Source of the DNA: Botryotinia globosa
Lineage: Eukaryota; Ascomycota; Leotiomycetes; Helotiales; Sclerotiniaceae
DNA length: 64,000 bases
Direction of reading: 5' to 3'
Assembly (NCBI GenBank): GCA_014898425.1
Contig: RCSZ01000019.1
Span: forward strand, 496,001-560,000
Part shown: positions 47,545 through 56,789 of the stretch, in pieces
Layout of the letters: every line of letters starts with the position of its first letter
How positions within the stretch are numbered: position 1 is the first letter of the stretch
The notes under the pieces: model-generated
What the model saw: the letters and a program-made list of their open reading frames with translations, nothing else
Database searches by the model: none
Told to the model about the DNA's origin: nothing
Program-made: the position numbers and the translations under genes

Positions 47545-48455
47545 CTAACAAGTAGCCATCATAGTAACCAATGCCGCCTTTTCCGCACTTGTAACCGTAA
47601 GTTTATAGACAGATTTGACCTTGATCCACATCTTTGCATATGTGCACCAGTATGAAGCTATTAAACTTGTTAGTATACTTCCATTCATCTGAATCCCGCT
47701 TCTCCCCCGCTTTTTTCTTCTATGCAGCCCCGAATCCATGCGTGTCTGAGAAGATGACAAGAGAAACAACCCCTCACACGAAAACCAAGACAAGAAAAGA
47801 ACTTACTCAGAGAAGGCTTGAAATCCTCCGGTCCGCGGTCTCCCTTGCTCTCATTGACATTGTCGGTAACAGCCAACAATTGCGGGTTGACAAGATCATT
47901 AGCAAAGGCCTGGCGTTGAGCCGTAGTCCATGCAGAAGCACCTGATTTCCAAGCGTTGCTCAAGGGAACAAGATGATCAATATCGAGATCCGAGGGGGAG
48001 TTCCAGGTTGCACCATCGTATGGAGATACCCAGGTTCCCGATATCGCAGTACAGGCGCTGTTAACGACGACATTTGTACCATCGCGCTTCAAAACAGTCT
48101 CACGTGTATTACAAGTGCCGGAGATAGTGTTCCACTAGAGAGGAGTGTGTTAGGTTGGTTTTGGGTAAAGTGGGGAGGTATTCGAGTAAGCTGGAGAAGG
48201 TTGAGAAAAGAGAAAGAGGACGGTGAGATGCAAGGAATGAGATGAGGAGATGATTGAATGAACAAAGGAACATACAGTAGGGAACAAGTCTCTCGCATAG
48301 CCATCTTGACTTCCGGCTGCAGCCACAGTCAGACCAGCAAGTTCGGTATTAGCAGCAGCTGTGGTTGGTACTCCGGTTGGTGCTGGCACTGGAACTGGAG
48401 TTGCCTGGACGAGAAGTCCCGTTGCTAGAACGCTGAGGAAGAGACCTTTAAGCAT
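47545..48455 (-). CDS. Secreted HNH-type nuclease (DUF1524 / GmrSD C-terminal-like)
   Basis: Small secreted protein of 206 aa. Exons 48455-48276, 48134-47807 and 47657-47545; introns of 141 and 149 bp (branch ACTAAC in the second). Residues 1-19 form a signal peptide with hydrophobic core, followed by a Pro/Val-rich stretch. The mature domain has the HNH-type signature DLDIDHLVPLSNAW (catalytic His114 within DIDH) and NPQLLAVTDNVNESKGDRGP with the second conserved Asn/Lys part. Cysteines at about 68, 88, 174 and 206 probably form disulfides. Family members in fungi are common extracellular proteins presumed to cut nucleic acid; activity here is inferred from motifs. A plausible role is scavenging of DNA or degradation of extracellular nucleic acid. 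Confidence 0.85.
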
Positions 48456-49364
48456 GGTGAAATGAGGTTTAACTGTGAGAGTGTACTTGTATTATGGAAT
48501 TGAGAAGAAGGATGAAGATAAGAACATGCGATGGCAACACCAGTCTTTTATAACCAATTCATACTGATTAGAACAATGGGATATATTAGAATATCCCCAT
48601 CTTAATTTCTGGGGCCGATTTCAGGGTACGGCGGCATGCGAACACTGTTGCTTTCACTCCGGACTCTTTATCAAGAGGAAGCATTTCTAATCAGCATTCA
48701 CATGTTTATCATCTCCTCCACCCCATTCATGTCGCTTTTACCTTGTCCTAAACCCATTTTTCCTTTATCCTATCATAGATAATCCCACCCACACGCCTGT
48801 GAAAACCATAATCTCTACGATGGTGTTGAGCTTCCCGAAGAAGGCAATCCGCCCCATGAACTCCATTTACTGATACTTGGCACGCATAAGGTTTGAAGAC
48901 CCTTTTTCGTGACTATGACATTGTCCTTTAGAGTAAAAGATAAAGTTGATAAGCATCAAATCATTTCGGCACATGGTCTTGGCTGCTTATATTTCGTACC
49001 TTAAATGGAAGGTGGGGAAGTGCTTGGCGTACGGACGCCGCCTATTAATGATTGCCGTGCATTTGATGGTGGTGGTGAATTGGAATATACTTGAAACGTG
49101 CAAGAATTGATACACGAATGAGGTTGTCAACGAAAGATAGTAAGATGTATACTATCATACTATCTAACTCATACTAACTCCTACTAACTCCTACTAATAA
49201 CTCCCGACTCGAGTTTTGTCAATGCCTTCCCAGAAATATGCCGACCCAGCGTCTCCATTCTGCTTTGCTAAGTGACATCCAATTACGAGTAGAGTAATCT
49301 CTCAATCTTTCTTTGTTGATGAAACCAGTCTTCACCCGTTCTCTCTCTATTTCATCTATTTGGA
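48456..49364. other. Intergenic, nothing distinctive
   Basis: Promoter side of the secreted nuclease gene and 3' side of the next minus-strand gene. A short (ACTAACTCCT)-like direct repeat at about 49164-49202. No coding frame. Confidence 0.5.
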
Positions 49365-50456
49365 TCATCCAGGGACTCTGACAGGGTCAGTCTTTCGGAG
49401 GTAATTAACAAAGCCCTCAACTTGCCCTGCGAGATCTGGGCTTCTGAAATCGTTCGTAAAGTATATAGGGTGGAAACATCTGAAGTGGCGAAGGATCTCT
49501 ATCATATCCTCCCTGTCGTCCCTGCGTTCTAAATCGTCTGGGTCTGTCATCATACTACCAAGGAATATTGGGATTCCCAGACATGCAAATGTTCTATCAA
49601 TCGTCTTCTCGGGTGGCAGAGCCAAAGTGTCTCGCATGAAAGCCACCACTTTCCTAAGGTCGTGTATCTGTTTGTCTATAAATTCGTCCTGGGACAAATC
49701 CTCAAAGTTTGGTGTCTCATCTATCATCGAGAAGATGTCCCAGTGAAATGGAAGCACGCCATTCATTCCTATGAACCCTCCCATTGCACCACCTTGGTTC
49801 CCTAGACTTGCTAGAAACAATTGCATTGTTGCAGTAGCGCCATCTTCGAGACCACCTATAAAGACATTCTGTATACCTACAGCCTTCGATTCTCTGTCGA
49901 CCATTTGTTGGACGGGTTGCAGCATCCCATATAGCGATGCGAGTATCTCCAGTCGCCTTTCCGATTGAACGGTGTTTGAATATACAGTCCAGAAATCGAC
50001 CATTTCAACGCTCGTTGAGCTCCTGTGGCTCTCCATACCCTCCTTTAACCAGGGATAAACAACTTCAGGAAAGCACCAAGTTGTTCCAGGAAACATGGAC
50101 ATGATGGTTTCATCATTCAGTCTTGCTGCCACGAATTCATTAGCCCAGCTAGCGGCAGTATCAAAGATGTCATGAACAAGAATGACGGAACGGGTATGAT
50201 CATTCCCGATTTTATGAGGAATGATCACAGATCCGTCCGCCGATTTTCCAACCACTAGAAGTGCCGATTCTTCTGTCTCAAGATCATCTGTGTCAACTTC
50301 TGAGTCATTTCTCTCCTCCGAGGGCTGTGCATTCGATTGCTCAGCGGCTGTATTCATTGCAATTCGAATTGAATTTTCAGAAGTCTGATCGATGTTTGAG
50401 AGGTTGAGAGGTTGATTGGTTGAATTCTGACAGTCGAGGATGTCGATCTGTTGCAT
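49365..50456 (-). CDS. Acyl-protein-thioesterase-like alpha/beta hydrolase lacking the catalytic serine
   Basis: Single 363-aa exon related to the phospholipase/carboxylesterase (acyl-protein thioesterase) family. Landmarks in order: residues 91-104 read VILVHDIFDTAASW where the family has HGLGDT; WCFPEVVYPW; VDFWTVYS; GIQNVFIGGLEDGATATM at 194-211 where the family has GGFSQGGA; and GIPIFLGSMMTD near 294-305 where the family has the Asp region. The nucleophile position is Glu204 in place of Ser, and the expected HG and catalytic His words are absent from the C-terminal half. Residues 1-75 are acidic, Asn/Ser/Glu-rich and without homology. No stop or frameshift interrupts the frame. It should not hydrolyse esters by the usual mechanism. 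It may act as a pseudoenzyme, or may have diverged beyond function. Confidence 0.7.
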   Translation of the reverse strand: MQQIDILDCQNSTNQPLNLSNIDQTSENSIRIAMNTAAEQSNAQPSEERNDSEVDTDDLETEESALLVVGKSADGSVIIPHKIGNDHTRSVILVHDIFDTAASWANEFVAARLNDETIMSMFPGTTWCFPEVVYPWLKEGMESHRSSTSVEMVDFWTVYSNTVQSERRLEILASLYGMLQPVQQMVDRESKAVGIQNVFIGGLEDGATATMQLFLASLGNQGGAMGGFIGMNGVLPFHWDIFSMIDETPNFEDLSQDEFIDKQIHDLRKVVAFMRDTLALPPEKTIDRTFACLGIPIFLGSMMTDPDDLERRDDREDMIEILRHFRCFHPIYFTNDFRSPDLAGQVEGFVNYLRKTDPVRVPG

Positions 50457-51014
50457 TCAAAATTTAGTATGCCAATGCTAGGTCAAATATTGAAGAGTTA
50501 AAGATGCACTCGGAGTTCGATTATATCATGACTCTATTGAATGCTTGAAAATTGTACTTGGGGTTGATTGTGTTAATGCTTGATTGATTAACATGAAGAA
50601 TGAAGAGAATACAAGTATCATCCAGATGAAATGAAGTAAATACCATGCTTTGTGTGATGTTGCTACTTCCCAAGTAAACCTACCTAAACCTAATATTCAG
50701 ATGGCAGCTTCGAACAGGTCGAAGTGCTAATCTGGTTGATGGATCTGACGAGATGAAGTTCATATCTCTTGAAACTTGAGAACTTTAGTTCTAGATATTC
50801 AACGTGAACGCTTCTTCGCAATATTGAAAGTGCCTATCTTATCCCAAATTGCTAGAAACCAGTGATGATCAAAATCATGTCCCCAGTAATGAAGGGAAGG
50901 GATGAGCCATATCAAAGCTGCGTTGATGCCAATACTCTTCAAGACCTAACCACCACAGATAGATTTGTACGATACCTGCGTGAGATTGTAGAGGTCAAAT
51001 GAAATCCACTCAAC

Positions 51015-51130
51015 TCGACGGTATCAACAGTATCAACAGTATCAACAGTATCAACAGTATCAACAGTATCAACAGCATCAACAGTATCAACAGCATCAAC
51101 AGTATCAACAGCATCAACAGTATCGACGGC
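51015..51130. repeat. 9-bp minisatellite (GTATCAACA)n
   Basis: About 12 tandem copies of GTATCAACA with a GCATCAACA variant every second unit in the right half. GACGG words stand at both borders. Read on the minus strand it yields Val-Asp-Thr and Val-Asp-Ala repeats in an 80-codon frame (51181-50939), which I do not accept as a gene. Confidence 0.9.
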
Positions 51131-51242
51131 CCAAGCTTCCCCTTGTGAAGTTCGGGATTCGGTATTCGGTATTGGCGTCAAATCACCAAGATAATCTCAC
51201 TTGGAACTTACTCTTCAAACAAATAAAAGATAAGAATCGAAG

Positions 51243-51274
51243 CAAATCCAGAAAATCCAGAAAATCCAGAAAAT
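51243..51274. repeat. 9-bp repeat (AGAAAATCC)n
   Basis: Four tandem copies of AGAAAATCC. Lies about 110 bp from the other 9-bp array and reads as Leu-Asp-Phe units on the minus strand. Confidence 0.8.
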
Positions 51275-51591
51275 CTGTCTTTCGATGAGACAATGAGTAC
51301 TTGTTTGCTGAGAATTGCATGAAGAGCATCAAAGTATCAAGGTTGGTGCGTGTTAAGGTCTCAAGACTATCTGCCAGCTTCATAGACATCGTCTGCTGTG
51401 CTAAGCACACTCGAGGAGCTTCAAAGATTGTCACTGACAATCCATAGATGTGCAGAGGATGACGACGATACTGATAACTCAATAGCACCTTCAAGATTCT
51501 CATAATTACTTCCAGATATCAACTGGATATATATCCATTCGATCCGCACATTATCGAATCTTTCATTGCGATCCACGAGCCGCCTGTTCAA

Positions 51592-52201
51592 TTGCCGATC
51601 CGATACTTTCTTCAAAGCTTTCTACCAAATAATTTCGAAGCCTGGACACTTTTACCTGGACGATGTCCTGACTCAATCTGGCGATTATCTTGTTGTGCAC
51701 TGTGTGCGATGCGTGGATTGCGATTCGTCAGTTTGGACCAGGCTTCATACCTACTTCAACGAAATCAAAGGATTACAAAACGATTCACTCAATATCCACA
51801 CGCATTATTCTCTCACCGATGCCTACGAATCTCGGAACTTATATACATTCAGAAATGGATGTCCGAAATGCAGCCTGTTCCAACTTGCTTTATCCTACCG
51901 AGTACTGGCCAGCTTCCCAATAATCTAAATATGCTTGAGTGGTCTGAGGTGGCAACTTGCAAGACGAATCGCCCGTGTGGATTCATGTCAAGGACTGTAT
52001 TGGATTACGAGAGCGACACGGCAGTTATATCCGGTCCGTTGGGATTTCCAGCAGCAAATTTCTGCATGACAGGTAAGCAGTTACTTCATATGGATAGGCG
52101 GCCGATTTCCACCACTATATGATAGACAGCAAGGACTGGTGCAAGGGCAAAATCGAAATGCGAACCCGACAAGTATTGCGATTGTCAGATACCAGCAAAT
52201 G
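51592..52201 (+). CDS. Doubtful small gene
   Basis: An uninterrupted plus-strand frame of 176 codons runs 51592-52122. An alternative is to splice at 52073 (GTAAGC) to a TAG acceptor before 52132, giving a short second exon to a stop at 52201. All three plus frames are open over part of this stretch, and none has a recognised domain; Cys pairs (CALCAM, or CVRCVDCD in another frame) are the only feature. Could be a species-specific gene, a remnant, or chance. Confidence 0.25.
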
Positions 52202-52304
52202 AAAATCTCAGGGGATCTTCAAGCATTGCAGTTTGTGGAACACATGAGCTGTGAGCCGCATGCGCGTTTTCTTTGGATTTCAGTGAACTCTTTCGAAGTT
52301 TGAA

Positions 52305-52429
52305 TACTCGTGCGGCCAGAAAGTATGCAACTCCGAAGCTATGAAAACCAGGTTAGTCCTCTTGTAGTTTACCATCTTGTGGTATGTGCATCTAGCGTCG
52401 GAGTTGCATACTTTCTGGCCGCACGAGTA
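52305..52429. repeat. Perfect 32-bp-arm inverted repeat (hairpin)
   Basis: The left arm 52305-52336 (begins TACTCGTGCGGCCAGAAAGT) is the exact reverse complement of the right arm 52398-52429, and a few more bases pair past one mismatch. The 61-bp spacer is unique. No coding frame spans it convincingly. It could form a strong hairpin in RNA or a cruciform in DNA. It may be the residue of a small foldback element. Confidence 0.95.
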
Positions 52430-53281
52430 GATAGGAGTCGAAATTGGTGTCATGTACATCGTTCAATCCGGCAATGCGAGTGGGAACTTTGACAAGCAAA
52501 GTGACGGGGGCGGGTAAGCGGAGGTACCGGAGAGGGATCATGTCTTCCCGCCCCACAAGTTGATGGACCAATGTCCAATACCCATGGGTGTTTGACGCAT
52601 GGTTTTTACAGAAACAGAAGTTCGGTTTGTTTGCATGATCTTTTCGGTTTTTTCATCAGTTTCTCTCAATCGTTTATGCCAGTATAGTCAGCACTGTACT
52701 GTCATCATCATCTTCCCCCACACTATTCCTTATCCAAGTTCTGACCTCCTTCATCGTTAGCGAGTTTTCTCGGGGAAAATTGCTTCAAAATGACACCCGT
52801 TTGTTTTCTACTTCATTCTCTGAGAGCACTCAATGTTACTTAAAGATACTTGGTGCTCAATGCAAACATCCATTACAGCCAATGCCAATTGAGGAAATAT
52901 ATCTGCATGGTTCTCCGCAGCTATTACTAGGGTATTTTACCACCGGCAAGACTTTCAACGAATGATGTTCCTCTCTACTGGGGTAATTGTGGGACGAAGC
53001 TTCATAATCATTACCGTCACAATGTACTGTGCCTCTTGAGGACTTTTAGCCATGTACACTTTTGAGAAATTTGATATGGGCCCTTGTCTTATCTCACCAT
53101 AATGGTTACCGCGAGGCGAGATCTCCAAATCATTTCTGACGGGTAAACCGTTATTCAAAATGTCTTGGCCGTCTTCTTTCTTATTGTTTTGTTCTCTCTT
53201 AAAACAAAACTTTCTTTTTCCTTTGGCTTTGATTTCGGCACATCACATCTTGACAAGCTACTTTCGTCACATTTTCAAGCC
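52430..53281. other. Intergenic, promoter of the FNT gene
   Basis: Upstream of the formate/nitrite transporter gene. T/C-rich stretches before the start codon (about 53160-53230) may be leader sequence. No gene seen. Confidence 0.5.
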
Positions 53282-54681
53282 ATGGACGCCTTTACTCCAG
53301 CACAGGCAAGTTCATACACGGTTCAGAGCTTCACACATTCTCAACTAACATGTTTCGCAACACCAGACGACCGAGCTCGTCTCGCGCATCGGTGCCAAAA
53401 AAGCCCGTATGAGAATTGACAAAATGTTCATCAACTCTTTCATGGGAGGATGTCTCATTTCTTTTGGATGCGCTCTCTCTCTCTCCACCAATTCTTCCCC
53501 ATGGTTTCAAACAAATGCTCCAGGTCTCATCCGTACCATCTCTGCGATGGTCTTCCCTGTTGGATTGATCATGGTTGTCCTTACGGGAGCCGATTTGTTC
53601 ACAAGTTATTGCATGTACAGTGTGGTCGCTTTATTACACAGACGCTGTAGCTTTTTGGATTTGTTGAAGACTTGGGTTGTCAGTTTCTTCGGAAATTTGG
53701 CGGGAGCTTTGTTTTTCATGGCTGTCCTTACTGGCTGTAAGTATCCGTGCTCAACTTTGTTCGGAACCGTGGATTATGGGATGCTAATAGACAATTAGAT
53801 GGCGGCACATTCGAAACTGGAGCATACAAAGCGGAAGCTCTTTCATTTGCAAAGGGAAAAGCAGTTACCCCAGAATGGCATCAAATTTTCCTCAAGGCAA
53901 TTATGTGTACGTTTGTCCTCCCCAGTGTAACATTTCATCTCCACACAAACATGAACGATGCTTTAAGAACCTCTACTCACGATATTACACAGGCAATTGG
54001 CTCGTCTGTATGGCCGTATTTCTCGCCATCTCGTCCCGCGAAGTTCTCTCCAAAATCGTCGCTATCTGGTTTCCTGTGATGTGCTTCGTCGGTTTGGGAA
54101 CTGATCATGTTATTGCTAACAGTTCGTATTCCATTTCCTTTTGATGTCCTTGGCATTTCCTTTTTGCGTATGAAATACCGCAGATCGTGCAGATGAAAGG
54201 CGCCAAGCATGATTCCCCTGCCAAGTCATTGGCACCAGCCCTACTAGTACAAGCCACTAACGCGTCGCCACTCACAGTGTACTTCATTCCTCTCGCTATC
54301 TTCCTTGGAGCACCTGCTCCCCTTACAGTAAACTACTATATCTGGAAATCATTGATCCCATCCCTCCTCGGTAACATTGTCGGCGGTGGCGTTTTCTGCG
54401 GTGGTGTATACTGGTATCTTTTCCTCGCACATGAAACTGTACCAATCCATTTCGATACTGTCGATGCAAACACCGCAGTTTACGAACAAGGTGGTCCAAT
54501 CCAAAGACAAGTTACAATTGAGGGAGCAGGAACAGGTTATGGACATGTCCAGAGTCCCGAGGTAGTTCCAAACTCAGGAAACAACGGAAGAAGTGGGATT
54601 GCCAAAGAATTGCATCTCGGGGCAGTCGAGAGTTTAGGGAGAAAAAAGGAGGGGAGCGAGGGAAGCAGTGGAAGTGTTTAA
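53282..54681 (+). CDS. Formate/nitrite transporter (FNT family) channel
   Basis: Membrane channel/transporter for small monovalent anions (formate, nitrite; related proteins carry acetate or lactate). Five exons: 53282-53305, 53367-53736, 53799-53906, 53993-54121 and 54278-54681; total 344 aa. The first intron begins GC (CAG|GCAAGT) and ends CAG, with CAACTAAC branch site; splicing there restores FTPAQTTELVSRIGAKKARM, the family N-terminus. Signatures: six hydrophobic segments, NWLVCMAVFLA, and GTDHVIANM carrying the conserved central His. The other introns are GT...AG, of 62, 86 and 156 bp. The C-terminal 80 residues are hydrophilic and Gly/Ser-rich. Nitrite uptake is the best-known fungal role (NitA), but no nitrate-assimilation gene lies in this window. 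Confidence 0.92.
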
Positions 54682-55571
54682 TTGTGCACAGTGATGAGAT
54701 GGGAATTCTGGACGAGCAAAACGAAAACTAATATGCTGAGAACTGGACTTGAAAAGGGATTGGATGAACAGGTTGAGATGCGGTGATACCATATATTTTT
54801 TGATACGCAGCGGTACGTTTTGGTGATGTGCTGTTGTATAATGATTTGAGAATTTTGCTATTCTGTGAATATTTCACTCTTTTAAACTTAGTATATGTAT
54901 AATGATATCATAATTTCTATTTACAATTAATTTCTTGCGAATTTAAAGTGAAATGTCAAAGACAGAGTATTCCCCAACCGAAATCATGATTGATATCATA
55001 ATACAGCTGGTCAATAATAATAGCCACACATATCAAAAAATCAATAATCAATAATGAAAAGTATAAGCTAATCATATTGTATATTTACAATCTTTCAAAT
55101 CCTTCAAATCTTTCAAATTTCCTGGAAGGTGGGTATTGTACCCTTCTTGGAGTTATCATCTTTTGAAATAACTAATGAAAAAAGGCCAATTGGAATAACT
55201 TGTTCAAATCTCATTGTTCAAATTCCCAAGATTTCGATTTTATAGAGATATTCTCTCTGAATCACATCAAACTTACGGAATGTCAAATAATTTGTCAATC
55301 AGAATCTCGAAAGTGTTTGTTTGGTATCAATTGTATATCCTTATACCTACATCATTACAGATTGAACGCCACACAATTTGACCACCTTCCTTTCGCTCTT
55401 TCCATGTCATATCATCTCGTACATGTTCATTCATCTTCGTTCTTTCCTGAAATCTTTGCGATCCACAATCACAATGTTCCTCTTACGTCATATCATATAC
55501 ACATTCACCATCTATACATCCCACCAACCCGACTGCCAATATCAATAGCTCAAGCTAGCTCCATAATCCAT
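54682..55571. other. Convergent 3' intergenic region
   Basis: AT-rich 3' sequence between converging genes. A 206-codon plus frame at 55200-55820 runs antisense into the secreted-protein gene and is low-complexity, so it was not accepted. Confidence 0.5.
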
Positions 55572-56789
55572 CTAAAAGATCATAGCCTGTCGTCTAATCA
55601 TCTTCGCCGCCCCGGGTGCAGCATTACAAGCCGTCTCTTGCGTTTCACATTGTTCCACTCCACCCGCCAAACTTCCACTATTAGCTGCAGCCGCACAAGC
55701 ATTATGTTGTACACTACAGCTTCTTTGAAGTGCTGCCCCTTCACCCACAAACGAATCTCCGTTAACCGAAAAGGGACGATCACCTGCAGAGGAAACAACT
55801 GGAGGAGGTGCTCCACCTAGTGTTCCGGTGAAGGTTTGGACATTTGTTCCTGTGGCGCTAGTTCCAGTAGACACGGCAGCTTCAACGGATACAGAAGAGG
55901 CGACTGATGCAATTGAGGTTGCTGCTACGGAAGCAACGGAAGCGAGCGACGCCATTGAACCCGTCGCGACGGCGCCGACGGCGGTAATTGTACTTGTTAC
56001 TGCGGCGGCACACTCGCTACCCGTAGAGTTTGAAGTAGAGTTACTAGATGAGATAGAAGTGGAATTTGCCGAAACTCCGGCGACAGCTGCGGTGATTTCA
56101 TCGGCAGTGGCATCATTCACGATAAGATTTTGTGTAAAAATACAACCAGGTGAATCAGCTTCGTCGTCACAGGTATTACCAGCAGCGGTTGGATCACCAA
56201 TAGTTCCTGGTGCGAATGTACCCGAAAGAAGAGCTTCTTGAGGATCTGCCCCAATAGAAGCAAGTTGTTTAGCGAGTGAAATGACAACAGCTTTATTGGT
56301 AGCGGCAGCGTTTGGTGAGGCTGGATCTTGATGTTGCTGAACGGCTTGAATCTCGGGATTGACGGCAGTTTCGTTGCAAATGACAGATGCAACACCAACT
56401 GATGCTGTGTTCCTTTCAAGTGCTGCATACATCAATGCATCAGCCATACCGGTTACATTGTTAGCAGCTTTTGCATTGGTGAAAGCTTGGTCTGCTGTAG
56501 CTTGGTGAAGACAATCAGGATTGGCAATTGTTCCAGCTCCGGTCTTGGCAGCAGCATTACCCAAAAGGCCAAAGACTGGATCTTGGATCTTGTTTGGATT
56601 GTTGATGTTTAGATTGACACGAACACCATCGAGGAATCGATTGTGGGAATGTTCCTGAGGAACCTCACGTCCTCTTAGCATTCGATTTGGTATCGACGGA
56701 AGGGTGAACGTGTTCTTTGGTTCCGCGACGGGAGCAGCAGATACAAAGCCGAGAACGGCGATCAAAAGGGTTGCGGTTTCGTACTTCAT
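55572..56789 (-). CDS. Secreted Ala/Ser-rich cell-surface protein
   Basis: Intronless 405-aa frame with a clear signal peptide (MKYETATLLIAVLGFVSAAP). The conserved fungal secreted domain follows at about 60-230: Asn-rich start, DPVFGLLGNAAAKTGAG, CLHQATADQAFTNAKAAN, ALERNTASVGVASVICNE, KQLASIGADPQEALLSG, then a Cys pair in NTCDDEADSPGCIFTQ. A low-complexity Ala/Val/Ser/Thr linker (about 240-330) with Asn-X-Ser/Thr sites looks heavily glycosylated. The C-terminus (330-405) has a conserved four-Cys module (SCSVQHNACAAA, QCETQETACNAA). No GPI-type hydrophobic tail, so a released or wall-associated protein is likely. The family is widespread in filamentous fungi; its function is unknown to me. 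Confidence 0.8.
   Translation of the reverse strand: MKYETATLLIAVLGFVSAAPVAEPKNTFTLPSIPNRMLRGREVPQEHSHNRFLDGVRVNLNINNPNKIQDPVFGLLGNAAAKTGAGTIANPDCLHQATADQAFTNAKAANNVTGMADALMYAALERNTASVGVASVICNETAVNPEIQAVQQHQDPASPNAAATNKAVVISLAKQLASIGADPQEALLSGTFAPGTIGDPTAAGNTCDDEADSPGCIFTQNLIVNDATADEITAAVAGVSANSTSISSSNSTSNSTGSECAAAVTSTITAVGAVATGSMASLASVASVAATSIASVASSVSVEAAVSTGTSATGTNVQTFTGTLGGAPPPVVSSAGDRPFSVNGDSFVGEGAALQRSCSVQHNACAAAANSGSLAGGVEQCETQETACNAAPGAAKMIRRQAMIF

Noticed and set aside
51015..51130. Possible CRISPR-like array
   Set aside because: The repeat is 9 bp without spacers, and the organism is a fungus.
55200..55820. 206-codon plus-strand frame
   Set aside because: Overlaps the C-terminal coding part of the secreted protein in antisense, and its composition mirrors that gene.
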